NCBI GenBank assembly: GCA_014607495.2
Contig: CP053167.1
Span: forward strand, 10,664,001 to 10,728,000
Direction of reading: 5' to 3'
Length of the DNA: 64,000 bases
From: Carposina sasakii
Lineage: Eukaryota > Arthropoda > Insecta > Lepidoptera > Carposinidae
Shown here: positions 1 to 9,148 of the stretch, one piece after another
Layout of the letters: every line of letters starts with the position of its first letter
How positions within the stretch are numbered: the stretch's first letter is position 1
Notes under the pieces: model-generated
Databases searched by the model: none
The model's input: only the letters and a program-made list of their open reading frames with translations
Told to the model about the DNA's origin: nothing
Made by a program: the position numbers and the translations under genes

Positions 1-598
1 GTACGCTATCTCAGAAGTAGAGACTTCGTCTATAGTTAACCTCGTTAATACTGCAAGCGGTTTTCAAATTGCGAATTCATCACTATCCTATAAGTTTAGT
101 AATTAGCTGAGAGCAGATAGTTCTAAATGATGATGAAAAAATTTAATGCTGTCTTTCTCTAAAATTTGCTCAAGATTGAGACAACATCAACTTCATTCTT
201 TAAACGGTCCTATCTGACGATTGGTAAAAATCAGGGTTCGAAATTATCAAGATAATTTTTTTTGTTGATTATTATCCTTGCTGATTTGTCAATTAACTTC
301 TTGAAATTTTCTTTATTTAAATTATACATTATCTATTTATCTCAAAAAGGGTATCAGTGTTTCGGCATTATTAAATGAACAGCTAAGAATAATACAATTT
401 AAATGAGAAAAATACAATTTAATTCAGAGTTTGTTTTTATGGCGTCAAAAAAGTAAGAAAGTACGTAAAAGAAGAGAAATTCCTGAAATTCACACTCCTC
501 TAGTCAGTCAAAGGTTTTTTTTATGTCTAGCGCGTTTGGATACGTAAACTTAGATTATTATTTTAGTGTTTGATTTTTATAATTACAAAGATAATTAT
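1..598. other. Anonymous AT-rich sequence
   Basis: I see no gene, RNA or recognisable repeat here. All reading frames are short and low in complexity. Confidence 0.5.
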
Positions 599-610
599 CA
601 AGGTATATTT

Positions 611-711
611 CAAAAATTATTAATAAAGAAATTGAAAAATTCCTCACCCGGGTGGGAATCGAACCCACGACCTCTGCATTCCGCGTGTCAGTGCTCTAAC
701 CACTGAGCCAC
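611..711 (-). mobile_element. Short tRNA-derived SINE
   Basis: Read on the minus strand it holds a tRNA-like A box (GGCTCAGTGGTTAGAGC) and B box (GGTTCGATTCC), followed by an A/T-rich tail. A 12-bp target duplication, CAAGGTATATTT, lies at 599-610 and 712-723, which fixes both ends. The same SINE recurs at 26092-26195 and, shortened, near 46268-46350. It is not a functional tRNA gene because the acceptor stem does not pair and no full cloverleaf is present. Confidence 0.8.
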
Positions 712-723
712 CAAGGTATATTT

Positions 724-1611
724 ATTAAGATAGTTATCAATGATAATTATCACTTCGAACCACAGAACAGGTAAATTATCTGTTCTGTGCTTCGAACCCT
801 GGTAAAAATAGCCCCTAACGGCCAATTTCAATACGTGAGATTTTATTCCTAATTTGAAATTTTGTTTGAAAACAATTGAAAATTAAATCTGAGATACGCA
901 AAAGATCTCGCAATATCAGTTTTAGAAATTGGCGGTTAGTCAACAGGTAGTGATAAAGGTTTTCATAGTCATCTAGTAAAAAGTACCAGAATACCATAAA
1001 ACGAGCGAAAGTCCATCAATATAGAGTATGTCACAATAACAATGCCAGAGGAAATGATAACAGTATCGGCGTTTCCTTTTACCAGTATGTTTATTTATCA
1101 GAAGCAGAATATAATGGTAGGTACTCTACAGTAGACCACAGCCTACAGGAAAGCTTCGCTAGATCTATGTGATGCTGGTACTTCATCCATCACATACAAA
1201 TCATTAAGTTAACTCTATTTAACTCTGCTTGTCTTTCATTATTGTCTTATTTCTTAGGGGTATCCCTAAAAGTTTCCTTGTAGCTTTTGGCTTTTTCAGG
1301 CGCCTTAGATTTTTGCGGTACTTACCCTAGTCTGGGTATATTAATAAATACCTAAGTAACTTATGTGTATGTACAACTGTACAGAATTACAATATAGGTA
1401 CACTTTCGGAAATATCGTACGATTTTGTAAATCTTTATTATTTCCCGTGTAAACACGTTCTATATAAGGTCTTTTCAAAATAAGTGATTATCTTTTGACG
1501 CGAAACTAGGTACATAAAAAGAAACAACTTTCACTATGGGACCAACTCCGAAATAGTGAAAAAATAATCAGCTGTTCCATACATTTCAGTACAGTAAGTA
1601 ATTATTCGAAA
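724..1611. other. Anonymous non-coding sequence
   Basis: No gene or repeat recognised. The short open frames have no recognisable protein content. Confidence 0.45.
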
Positions 1612-2405
1612 CTAGTGGACGCCCGCGACTCCGTCCGCGTGGACTAAATAAAAAACAAAATGTCGAAATTATCCGGGATAAAAACTATTTCCCGGGATAA
1701 AAAGTAGCCTATATGTTAAGTGTCTAGAGGTGTAAAAGTAACGAATAAAAGCGTACCCGTACTATTCGTTACTTTGACCATGAGTACTCGTTACTATCGT
1801 ATCGTTGCCGAACTCGTTACTTGATACCGCATATGGTATAGTAACTATAGTATGTAGTATGGTAACGAGTCGAATCGACGTCAACTGTCGACATAATAAT
1901 ATTACTATTTGATATATTATATCAAATTTGCAATGGATTTACTATTTAGAAAATTTTAACCACTAACTTAAATTATATTACATAGAATAGTACAAAACAG
2001 TAAAAAACTTTTACGATTTAAAAAAAATTATAAGCACTTTAAACTAACCTAATCACCGTTCTTTGAAATAAGCGATTTAAATGAACCGCATCACGCGCAT
2101 TGGTAGAACATACGATCAAAAACAAACGTATCAATACACCGAAACAGTGTATTATACGAAAAAAAACCATTATACGAAACATGCGAGTAACGAGACGAAT
2201 TCCTGGGTAACGTTTCGTTACTCGGTACTCAATGCAGTACCCGTTACTCAGTAGCGAATATATACGGTTTGTTACAGCTTTAGACCTGTCACAATATATT
2301 CCTGAAAACTGCATCGAAATTGGTTCAGCCGTTTCTGAGATTAGCGTGCACAAACGCACAGACAAACCGACAAACAGACAAAAAAAGACCTTATATATCG
2401 AGAGA
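1612..2405 (-). mobile_element. Non-autonomous Helitron, family A, split by an insertion
   Basis: The plus strand begins with CTAG followed by TGGACGCCCGCGACTCCGTC, which is the reverse complement of a Helitron 3' end: a GC hairpin and then CTAG. The family body (conserved words such as AAAAAGTAGCCTATATGTTA and GATTAGCGTGCACAAACGCA) runs to about 1728, stops, and resumes at about 2279. Other copies lie at 25884-26322, 30416-30755, 39633-39841, 52834-53159 and 63294-63635. The 5' end is degraded. It encodes no protein and depends on an autonomous Helitron. Confidence 0.75.
1729..2278. mobile_element. About 550-bp element inserted in the Helitron
   Basis: It interrupts an otherwise continuous Helitron body. 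Its ends are imperfectly inverted (GGTGTAAAAGTAAC against the complement of GTTACAGC). The flanks TCTAGA and TTTAGA suggest a decayed duplication of a hAT-like target. The interior is full of GTAACG/CGTTAC words, which are candidate transposase-binding repeats. No open reading frame is recognisable. The exact ends are uncertain by several bases. Confidence 0.5.
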
Positions 2406-3366
2406 TAAAAAAACAATACAAACCCATAATTTCGGTAGTTTTCCCCAACTGAATTTCTTCTTCCATGCTTTACTCATAGCCTTTTCTTACACAAATCAAC
2501 AACACTTTAGCTTAACATTATCACAGCACTTGGTAACTTAAATATAGATTGAGCAAATAAGTTATTTTAAACAATAAAATCAATCTATAAAGGTAAAAAT
2601 TCACTTTTTGGCACAATAGTTATTCATTTCTTTGCCTGCTTAAACTTTTTAAAAATGGCGGAATTTTCGCGCGTCGACGCGTCCTATCACAGCGAATATT
2701 CATTTGTAACTAAAATATTAATTGTTTAACGAAGTAGTGAGTCAAAATTCAAGGAAAAACCACATTATAAGCAATAGGAATGAATAATAAAGTATTACTG
2801 ATAAATTACATAGAAATGTTTATCAGTTACCTAAGTTTACAATGAGCCCTATTTAAATAAATTTGGGTCCCTTTAAGTTAAGATAAGTAAGGATTTGTTT
2901 AAACCCCATTCCTAGAAATCGATTAGCGTAATATTAGTCTAATAATATATCATTGTATGGATCATTAGATCCACCCGTAGTTTGTTCCTCTTTTGTTTTT
3001 TGTTTTTATATTTATTTGAATGCTATTAAATTACTTTAAGCATAAATGTATGTAATTCCTACCCACTCTGATAAAAGATGCGAGATGTTATATTTACATT
3101 TAATCACATAGGTACATACATAAGTAAATTATTATATTTATACCTGAGCATATGTACATTAGGTGACAAAAAATGCAAGCTTTTATAAAAAAAATAGGCC
3201 CTTTGGCGGCCAAAAAGGGTTCGATAATCAAATATTTAAAAGATGTGTCCTACAATCCAAAATTAAATAACCTAAATAGGCAATGTTTCCCTTCGTAAAT
3301 TGAGGCCAAATGAGAAAAATATGACCATAATAAGAGTTAATAGTTAAAATAGAATAAAAGGCTTCT
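2406..3366. other. Anonymous non-coding sequence
   Basis: No gene or named repeat seen. A small CpG-containing patch at about 2665-2690 has no other promoter features. Confidence 0.45.
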
Positions 3367-3640
3367 ATGTTGCTCTGGGAGTAAAAAAAAAAGTATAACA
3401 CTACAGCTGCTTCTCTTCCCGGGCATACTGTACAAGTCAGTAGAGGGACAAGAAGGTCTTGGTGTATTGTAGGCGATGGGCTGACCACCTGTCACAACTA
3501 ACCGAACTTGTATAGGTATATCTCAACTATACCCTCAAAATTGGAAGTGGCACCATGTGGTTCTATCGGCCCTTGGTGTTCTGCCTACCCCGTAAGGGAT
3601 AAAGGCGTGATTATATGTATCTATGTATGTATAAGATTTG
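3367..3640 (-). repeat. Dispersed repeat family D (SINE-like)
   Basis: It matches, in reverse orientation, the segments at 29206-29460 and 57311-57580. All share phrases such as GGTGGTCAGCCCATCGCC and GGGGTAGGCAGAGCACCAAG. It is non-coding. I infer an interspersed SINE-like repeat because three copies occur in one window at unrelated sites. Confidence 0.65.
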
Positions 3641-3742
3641 GAATATAATGCTTTATGTCCTCGGCTTCCTGTTTGAGACCAAACCTCATGGAGAATAGCC
3701 GAGTAACGTGAAAATTAATAAAGAAATAATATTCGTTAAAAT

Positions 3743-3792
3743 GGCTGGGGGAGGCCTATGTCCAGCAGAGGACTGCAATAGGCTGATAATGA
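3743..3792 (-). repeat. Fragment of dispersed repeat family C
   Basis: It contains GGCCTATGTCCAGCAG and GACTGCAATAGGCTGA followed by GATGAT. These words recur near 42115, 46705, 54840, 57110, 60145 and 60510. It is non-coding. Confidence 0.6.
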
Positions 3793-4955
3793 TGATAATT
3801 CGAAAAAAATGAAATACAAAGCATTTCATACATAGGTAGTTGTACGTATAGACGCCCACGACTTCATGCGTTATATTTTTTGAGAAATGCTTTGTTACTG
3901 CAATCTTAAACTGCTTTTGCGTCATAAAATAGATGAATTTGAAGTAATTAATTTCATCTAAGGTGTCAGTGCAACTTTGACGATCACATCTCCTCCCATA
4001 CTTTCTCCGTGGTCAGGTCATTTAAAAATTCGGCAACTATAATACAATGCAATTGCATAAAGCGATCGAGCCCGCATTTTGCAACACCGCACAATGCTAC
4101 ACTATCGCATTGTTCTCTTTTCTCGGAGAAGATTCGCCGTTGTTATGAACGCTAATGGAGTACAATATATTTGAAAATATTATATAAAGATATAATATAT
4201 TATGTTTGTTGTGCTTGTTGATTTTTGAAGCAGATACCTATCCCGTAAAAGAAATTCATATTTTCAGATGGTAAACTAATATTACATTATTTTGTGCACA
4301 TTACCACAACACAGACCGAATTACAATTACACAAAGAAAAAGGTGTGCTGTAAGCACGTCTATGGCCTCATTCAATATTTATTTAGAAAAATTAGTACGT
4401 TGATGCTTAAAGGTTTGTCTACCCTGGATCCCGCCCATGATAAATCTAGGAGATGAAGTAAACTATACACCTAGAATGCGTTTCAGTAAATTAATCCTTT
4501 AACAGTGGCACTAGTTGCTATGTTACAGAACATGAAAAATATTTCATTTAAAAATTCTCCTGAAAATATCCTTTATGGTGAAAATACGGATTAGCAGTGT
4601 TTTACAGTTAGGTAGGTCTATATTTAGATTATTATTTAGGTAGAGTAAATTAGTATTAAGGAATTCAAAGTGTGATGGAATCGCTTATTAAATAATCTTA
4701 AAGATGCTAAAAGGATAGATATGTTATCTTATTTTATTACAAAATATCTGCCGTTAGTCCATATTACATCAAACTAATTTGAATATTCTAAAATGTCGCG
4801 TGGGCGTGCCTACTTACGTCGTGTAGACTTCGATATCTTGCACAAATCCTTGTACTTACCTAGAATATAAATACTAAAAGATACCTAGTACTTTTGGTAA
4901 TATTTGCAGACTGATTGAGTATCTAATAGGTTAGATGCATAGCAATACAAGTAAA
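3793..4955. other. Anonymous sequence left of the foldback element
   Basis: No gene or repeat recognised. It ends in the host target site of the foldback transposon. Confidence 0.45.
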
Positions 4956-4963
4956 GGGTAATT
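4956..4963. repeat. Target-site duplication, left copy
   Basis: GGGTAATT sits directly left of the foldback terminus and is repeated at 12251-12258 directly right of the other terminus. An 8-bp duplication fits Mutator-like elements, which usually make 8-10 bp. Confidence 0.9.
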
Positions 4964-4978
4964 GTGAACGTCAAGATC

Positions 4979-5139
4979 GCGGGACCCCGCACGATTTTAC
5001 TAATATCATGTGACTAGGATTTAGTACAATATTAGTGCTATTTTATACTTACATGTTAAATTCCTACACTCATATGATTTCAAAATATTCAAAAAAGAAA
5101 GTGGTCCCGCTATTTTGATATCAGAATGGCGGGACCACT
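4979..5139. promoter_or_regulatory. Subterminal GGTCCCGC motif cluster, left
   Basis: GCGGGACC or its complement GGTCCCGC appears near the terminus (about 4979-4990) and again as an inverted pair at about 5101-5110 and 5130-5139. It is mirrored at the right end at about 12076-12115 and 12226-12238. Clustered GC-rich words near the tips of an AT-rich element are candidate transposase-binding sites. This is inference; no binding has been shown. Confidence 0.45.
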
Positions 5140-5680
5140 ACTCATTTATTAAAAAACAAATGGCGTGATCGTAAACCGAACTCACCAAATTATAATACGA
5201 TATAGTACGACAAAGTTCCAATTGTTGTTGTTAATTTAAAATAATAATTTCAATAAAAAAATAATATTATATTTTCAACAAAAAACTCCTGAAGAAAAAG
5301 TGAAATTTTAACCCAAGTACCTTAATATTGCTATTCAAATTTGTTTAGGCGTTTAAACTTTAGGGCCGCCTAAAGTTTTCAATATTTTATACACTTGACA
5401 AATACACTTGAATTTAATACAGTTATTTTAGCTACTTACAACTAAACACACAGTTTTACAAATAGCACATCAAGTTTTATCGTATGACCCTACATTTTTT
5501 AATAATGACTGGAGCGGCGGGTAAGTTGAAAACAAATATCTAACAAATACTTAGTTGCATTGTATCAGTAACAGGAAGTGTGTGCAATGTATTTTTTTAT
5601 CTTTATCTAGTGTCGTGGTAGTGTTTAATAGCATTTTATATATTATAGTAACATTCTTAATCTACGTTTGTTACAAAATA

Positions 5681-6370
5681 ATGAAAAGAGGAAGAAAACC
5701 CGCGGTTCCTATAGATCAACAGAAAATAGTTTTTCTAAAGTACAAGGATGTATTTAAAAATCGTCAATATCCTTCTAGCAGTGACCAAGTTTTTAGCCAG
5801 ATGAGTGAAGAATTAAATTATCGTATGACGCCGAAAAGTTTGTATATATCACTTAGAACAAATTATGACTATTTTTACAAGGGTGATTCTGTGACATCTG
5901 AAGATATTGAAGAGATCGCTGCCAGGAGCGAGAGAAACAGTTCTTCCACGTCTTCGTTAAAATCTAACCATGAGTATATTACTTTTCATATGGATATTTA
6001 CGCTTGGCAAAAAATTCAGCCTATTGTTACATATGTAAAAAGAAACGACCCTAAAAAACTATCGAGCAAGTATCGTAAAAAATGGTGTTTACCGAAGCAT
6101 GCATGGGCTGAATTATTACGGGAAGAATTGTGGAAGGTAACAAGGAAACCGTGCACTTGGCGCTTTAAGACAGTCGCCATAAAACCTAATGAATCCATAA
6201 AGTGCTGTGGCAGTTGTAGAGAATGTAATGCCAATATAGAAATACGTATACTTTTCCCAACAGACAAAATTGTTACCTGTAGATGCACAATAACCCAAGT
6301 ACGATTATACTGCTCTTACAATTTGCTTAGGCGTTTATTCGACAGTTTTACTTGGGAAGGGTTATTCTAA
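5681..6370 (+). CDS. Transposase N-terminal segment, NOF/Mutator-like (left arm)
   Basis: An open frame runs from 5555, but the first 42 residues are hydrophobic and uninformative, so I place the start at the ATG at 5681, where the basic MKRGRKP begins. The roughly 230-residue product has a basic head, then a small helical region containing MTPKSLYISLRTN. Further on are FHMDIYAWQKIQP, a segment around PKHAWAELLREELW, and a CCGSCRECNA cysteine cluster that may bind zinc. I recognise this order as the DNA-binding head of NOF-like Mutator transposases in arthropods. The last 25 or so residues (after about 6293) lie in a stretch that resembles non-coding DNA at 5325-5369, so the real coding homology probably stops there. 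Nothing downstream on this strand continues the protein. The right-arm copy is frameshifted twice, so this is the only intact version. It probably cannot catalyse transposition, but it could still bind element ends. Confidence 0.6.
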   Translation: MKRGRKPAVPIDQQKIVFLKYKDVFKNRQYPSSSDQVFSQMSEELNYRMTPKSLYISLRTNYDYFYKGDSVTSEDIEEIAARSERNSSSTSSLKSNHEYITFHMDIYAWQKIQPIVTYVKRNDPKKLSSKYRKKWCLPKHAWAELLREELWKVTRKPCTWRFKTVAIKPNESIKCCGSCRECNANIEIRILFPTDKIVTCRCTITQVRLYCSYNLLRRLFDSFTWEGLF

Positions 6371-7132
6371 ATTGCATTTGTTTTAAAATTAAAATGCCAA
6401 AAAAATTAAGTGATTTGAATGCAAAACCAAAATGTTATAAAATTAAATAATTTCTTTTAATATTGTAAGGTTATGCAAAGTTACAAAGTGAGTTTGTATA
6501 TTTATTTGTTACGCTTTCAAGCTTAAAGTACTGAATAGATCTTCTTGAAATTTTGCATACACATAGTCAGAGGTATTGAAAAGGACAACCTTTCTTTGAA
6601 AAAAGAATTGTTAGCGGGATCCATCACGATGCCATAGATACAAAAGAGTATTTTTATATAATGGAGAAGATGCATAATTTTTTTCGTTGTGCTTTGGAAA
6701 GATTTAGAAAAGTAATTATATTTTTTTAAGAAAATCCTGTGTTAATAATATTATTTTATAAACTTTTTTTACTTCTAAAATTGAATTTTTTCATTAAGTA
6801 AAAAGCAAAGTCAATGAATCGTTAAAAATATAATTGTGCTTGTGTTTTAAATAAATGCTTACAAAAATAGAGACTTATCAAATTCATTATGCATCTTCTC
6901 TATTATGTCATGTTATGTTTTCTGTGTGGTAATAAATAAATTTAACGCAGTACTTAATTAATAAGTAATAGAAAGTTGATCTAATAAAAGGATATTACGA
7001 GAATTATACAATAAACATAGTAATAAAAGTATGTTTTATTAATTAAAGTGTCAAAAATGTCACAATCAACAAAATAGAATAACAAAATCAAATTCTCAAA
7101 AATCAAAAGAACATTCGTTATTACGAATCAAA
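6371..7132. other. Non-coding spacer of the left arm
   Basis: AT-rich DNA between two convergent reading frames. It contains the small inverted-repeat element at 6658-6906 and is mirrored at 10085-10846. Confidence 0.6.
6658..6906. mobile_element. Nested inverted-repeat element (MITE-like), left arm
   Basis: ATAATGGAGAAGATGCATAA at the left is answered by TTATGCATCTTCTCTATTAT at the right with one mismatch over about 21 bp, enclosing about 207 bp. A mirrored copy sits at 10311-10559, so it predates the arm duplication. It could be a small MITE inserted in the ancestor or the relic of an older, shorter element end. No target duplication is clear. Confidence 0.45.
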
Positions 7133-9148
7133 TCATTTTTCTGCGTACATTAGGCAGTGTGGAATTATAAAAGTTTGGCTTTTAGTGATTCGACTTTTTA
7201 AGTCATCATAGCATTCCCACTTTCCTGGAAATCTGATACAGTTAGATTTATAATGTCCCATGCCTTGTTCTGAAATTGGTGGTATGAATTCAATTGCTGA
7301 TACTAAATGATAATATTTATTACTTAACTTTAGCGTTCTTGGTATTTCGTTTAGATTTATTTGTTTATTATCACATAATTCAAAAAATAGTACATTCGAT
7401 AAGGTGTAGGAAGTAGTTTTAACACTATTACATTGCTTGCAAGTTGTTATATCATCATCTATCATTATCTCAGCTGATTCGTTGAGAGCATGTATACCTT
7501 TTTTTTGTATAATATTTAAGTCAAGGGGCAGAAATCCATATTTTCTTTTGGTGTCATTGTAAATACAATTTTCAGAACAAGACTTTTTAACTTCCGCGCT
7601 GTGTATAATATCCGACAAAACATTTTCAACAATATAAGCAATATTGCAATCACAGCTTAATAGTATATTTGAATCAGTAGTTTCTGGTTTAAAATGTTTT
7701 ATTAAAATTTCGTTTCGTAATTTGTAATATGGTTCTTTAATATTATTATCTTTGTTATCACTTACAAGTGCTTTTATGAATCTAAAATAAATGTTATCAG
7801 AGTCATTGACTATGTTTTTAACTTTATAATTATCTGCGTATGCAATAGCCAAAGCCTGAAATAAAGAGTCAAATGCACATGTGTTTGTTGAATATATATT
7901 ATCATTTGAGTTTACAATGGACCCATTAGATAGAATTGGAACTTTCACCTTTCGAATCTTTGGAGCAGATATATTTGTGCTTCCTTTTCCACGCCAATTC
8001 TCAATAAATGAAGGATTATTAGAAAAAATTGAATCACTATCTGTATTTGTGGAGTTACCAAGTTTTGTTTGTTTGAGCTTTTTTGCTGTAACGTTTCTTT
8101 TTTTTACTTCCTTCAACTCAACACATGCATTAGATTGCAAATTACTCATAGCCGTTTTGGTTTGTCCAGAAATAAATGTATGATGTTGCATTATAAAATC
8201 GTCAATGCGTAATCGATGTGATTTTGTTGTGAGATTGCAAAGAAATCTTTTAATACTTTTAAAATAACTTTCCACGTTTGATGAAGTGGGGATATCAATA
8301 TTGCTATTATAAATTTTCATCATAATATTTGACCACAATGGAAGTTGATTGACGTATCTTATCAGAGGTTCAATTAGAGATGGCAAATAATACAAATTTT
8401 CGGTATTATTAAAGTTTTCGTCTTCAAGTTCAGCTATTAGTTTTTCGGAGCTGATGTGATCCATTAACCACTTTACTCTGGAACTGATTTTGTCATCTTG
8501 CAAGTCTTCTTCTAATTTAATGTCCACTTCGATTTTTTCATCAGCAATCTCTTTTTCAGACTCCATTTCATCGGCCTCAAGAGATTTATAATCGGTATCT
8601 TTTTTTTTAAATACAGGTAAATTTTTCAGACGAATTCTTGCTTCCTCACTTCTTTTAACTTTGCCTTGTTCAGATCCAACGAACTTCGCCAAACATAATG
8701 TAACCAAATCTCTAACAATTTGTTTAGCCGATTCATAGTCTTGACAAAGTTTGATCTCTTTAAGACAGTTGAAATAAAAAAAATTTACTCTTGGGTCTGC
8801 ATTTTTGAAACAAGAAAGGTTATACAAAATTTTAATGAAATGGCTTGTGTCGATCCTAATGTAACACTGTGAGGACGTTTGATCGGGTGTGTTCAGTAAT
8901 TTAAAAGATTCATCTAAATATTCTTTAGTTGTATTACATTTTGTGAATGCCCGTACTGACGCACCAATCAGCGCAGACGAATCATCACACACGACTTCAT
9001 TAGGTGGTATATTGACGATTTTATAATGCAACATCATACATTTATTTCTGGACAAACCAAAACGGCTATGAGTAATTTGCAATCTAATGCATGTGTTGAG
9101 TTGAAGGAAGTAAAAAAAAGAAACGTTACAGCAAAAAAGCTCAAACAA
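7133..9148 (-). CDS. Transposase middle and tail with C19-peptidase-like domain
   Basis: The frame is 671 codons, but about the first 46 (9148-9011) are antisense of the arm and not genuine. Real protein begins near IPPNEVVCDDSSALIGA at the loop edge. This resembles the region round the second catalytic Asp of Mutator-type transposases. It is followed by IRIDTSHFIKILY and SVESYFKSIKRF-type segments, with an acidic patch around residues 190-220. From about residue 395 a second domain follows. It shows TNTCAFDSLFQAL (Cys near 424), a CKQC pair, and finally GHYKSNC and WECYDDL (His near 632, Asp near 648). That Cys, zinc-pair, His and Asp order matches ubiquitin-specific proteases (C19), so it may be a deubiquitinase-like peptidase fused to the transposase. 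The first catalytic Asp region and the N-terminus are absent on this strand, because the inverted arm replaced them. The C-terminal 355 or so residues are duplicated on the opposite strand at 9026-10084. Family naming is inference from motifs. Confidence 0.65.
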   Translation of the reverse strand: MFELFCCNVSFFYFLQLNTCIRLQITHSRFGLSRNKCMMLHYKIVNIPPNEVVCDDSSALIGASVRAFTKCNTTKEYLDESFKLLNTPDQTSSQCYIRIDTSHFIKILYNLSCFKNADPRVNFFYFNCLKEIKLCQDYESAKQIVRDLVTLCLAKFVGSEQGKVKRSEEARIRLKNLPVFKKKDTDYKSLEADEMESEKEIADEKIEVDIKLEEDLQDDKISSRVKWLMDHISSEKLIAELEDENFNNTENLYYLPSLIEPLIRYVNQLPLWSNIMMKIYNSNIDIPTSSNVESYFKSIKRFLCNLTTKSHRLRIDDFIMQHHTFISGQTKTAMSNLQSNACVELKEVKKRNVTAKKLKQTKLGNSTNTDSDSIFSNNPSFIENWRGKGSTNISAPKIRKVKVPILSNGSIVNSNDNIYSTNTCAFDSLFQALAIAYADNYKVKNIVNDSDNIYFRFIKALVSDNKDNNIKEPYYKLRNEILIKHFKPETTDSNILLSCDCNIAYIVENVLSDIIHSAEVKKSCSENCIYNDTKRKYGFLPLDLNIIQKKGIHALNESAEIMIDDDITTCKQCNSVKTTSYTLSNVLFFELCDNKQINLNEIPRTLKLSNKYYHLVSAIEFIPPISEQGMGHYKSNCIRFPGKWECYDDLKSRITKSQTFIIPHCLMYAEK
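8207..9010. other. Single-copy loop of the foldback element
   Basis: This is the only part of the element present once. It encodes the transposase middle on the minus strand. Any PCR or long-read check of the element should anchor here. Confidence 0.85.

Larger units (their letters stand above)
4964..8206 (+). repeat. Left foldback arm (3,243 bp)
   Basis: It mirrors 9011-12250. The inner limit is set by the words GTCAAT at 8201-8206 and ATTGAC at 9011-9016, beyond which the strands diverge. It holds an intact reading frame for the transposase N-terminus and, on the other strand, the C-terminal peptidase-like domain. Confidence 0.9.

Noticed and set aside
611..711. tRNA gene on the minus strand
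   Set aside because: A and B boxes are present but the acceptor and anticodon stems do not pair. Target duplications show it is a SINE.
7881..8183. 100-codon plus-strand frame (and its mirror at 9034-9336)
   Set aside because: It is antisense to the peptidase-like coding frame, with no motif of its own.
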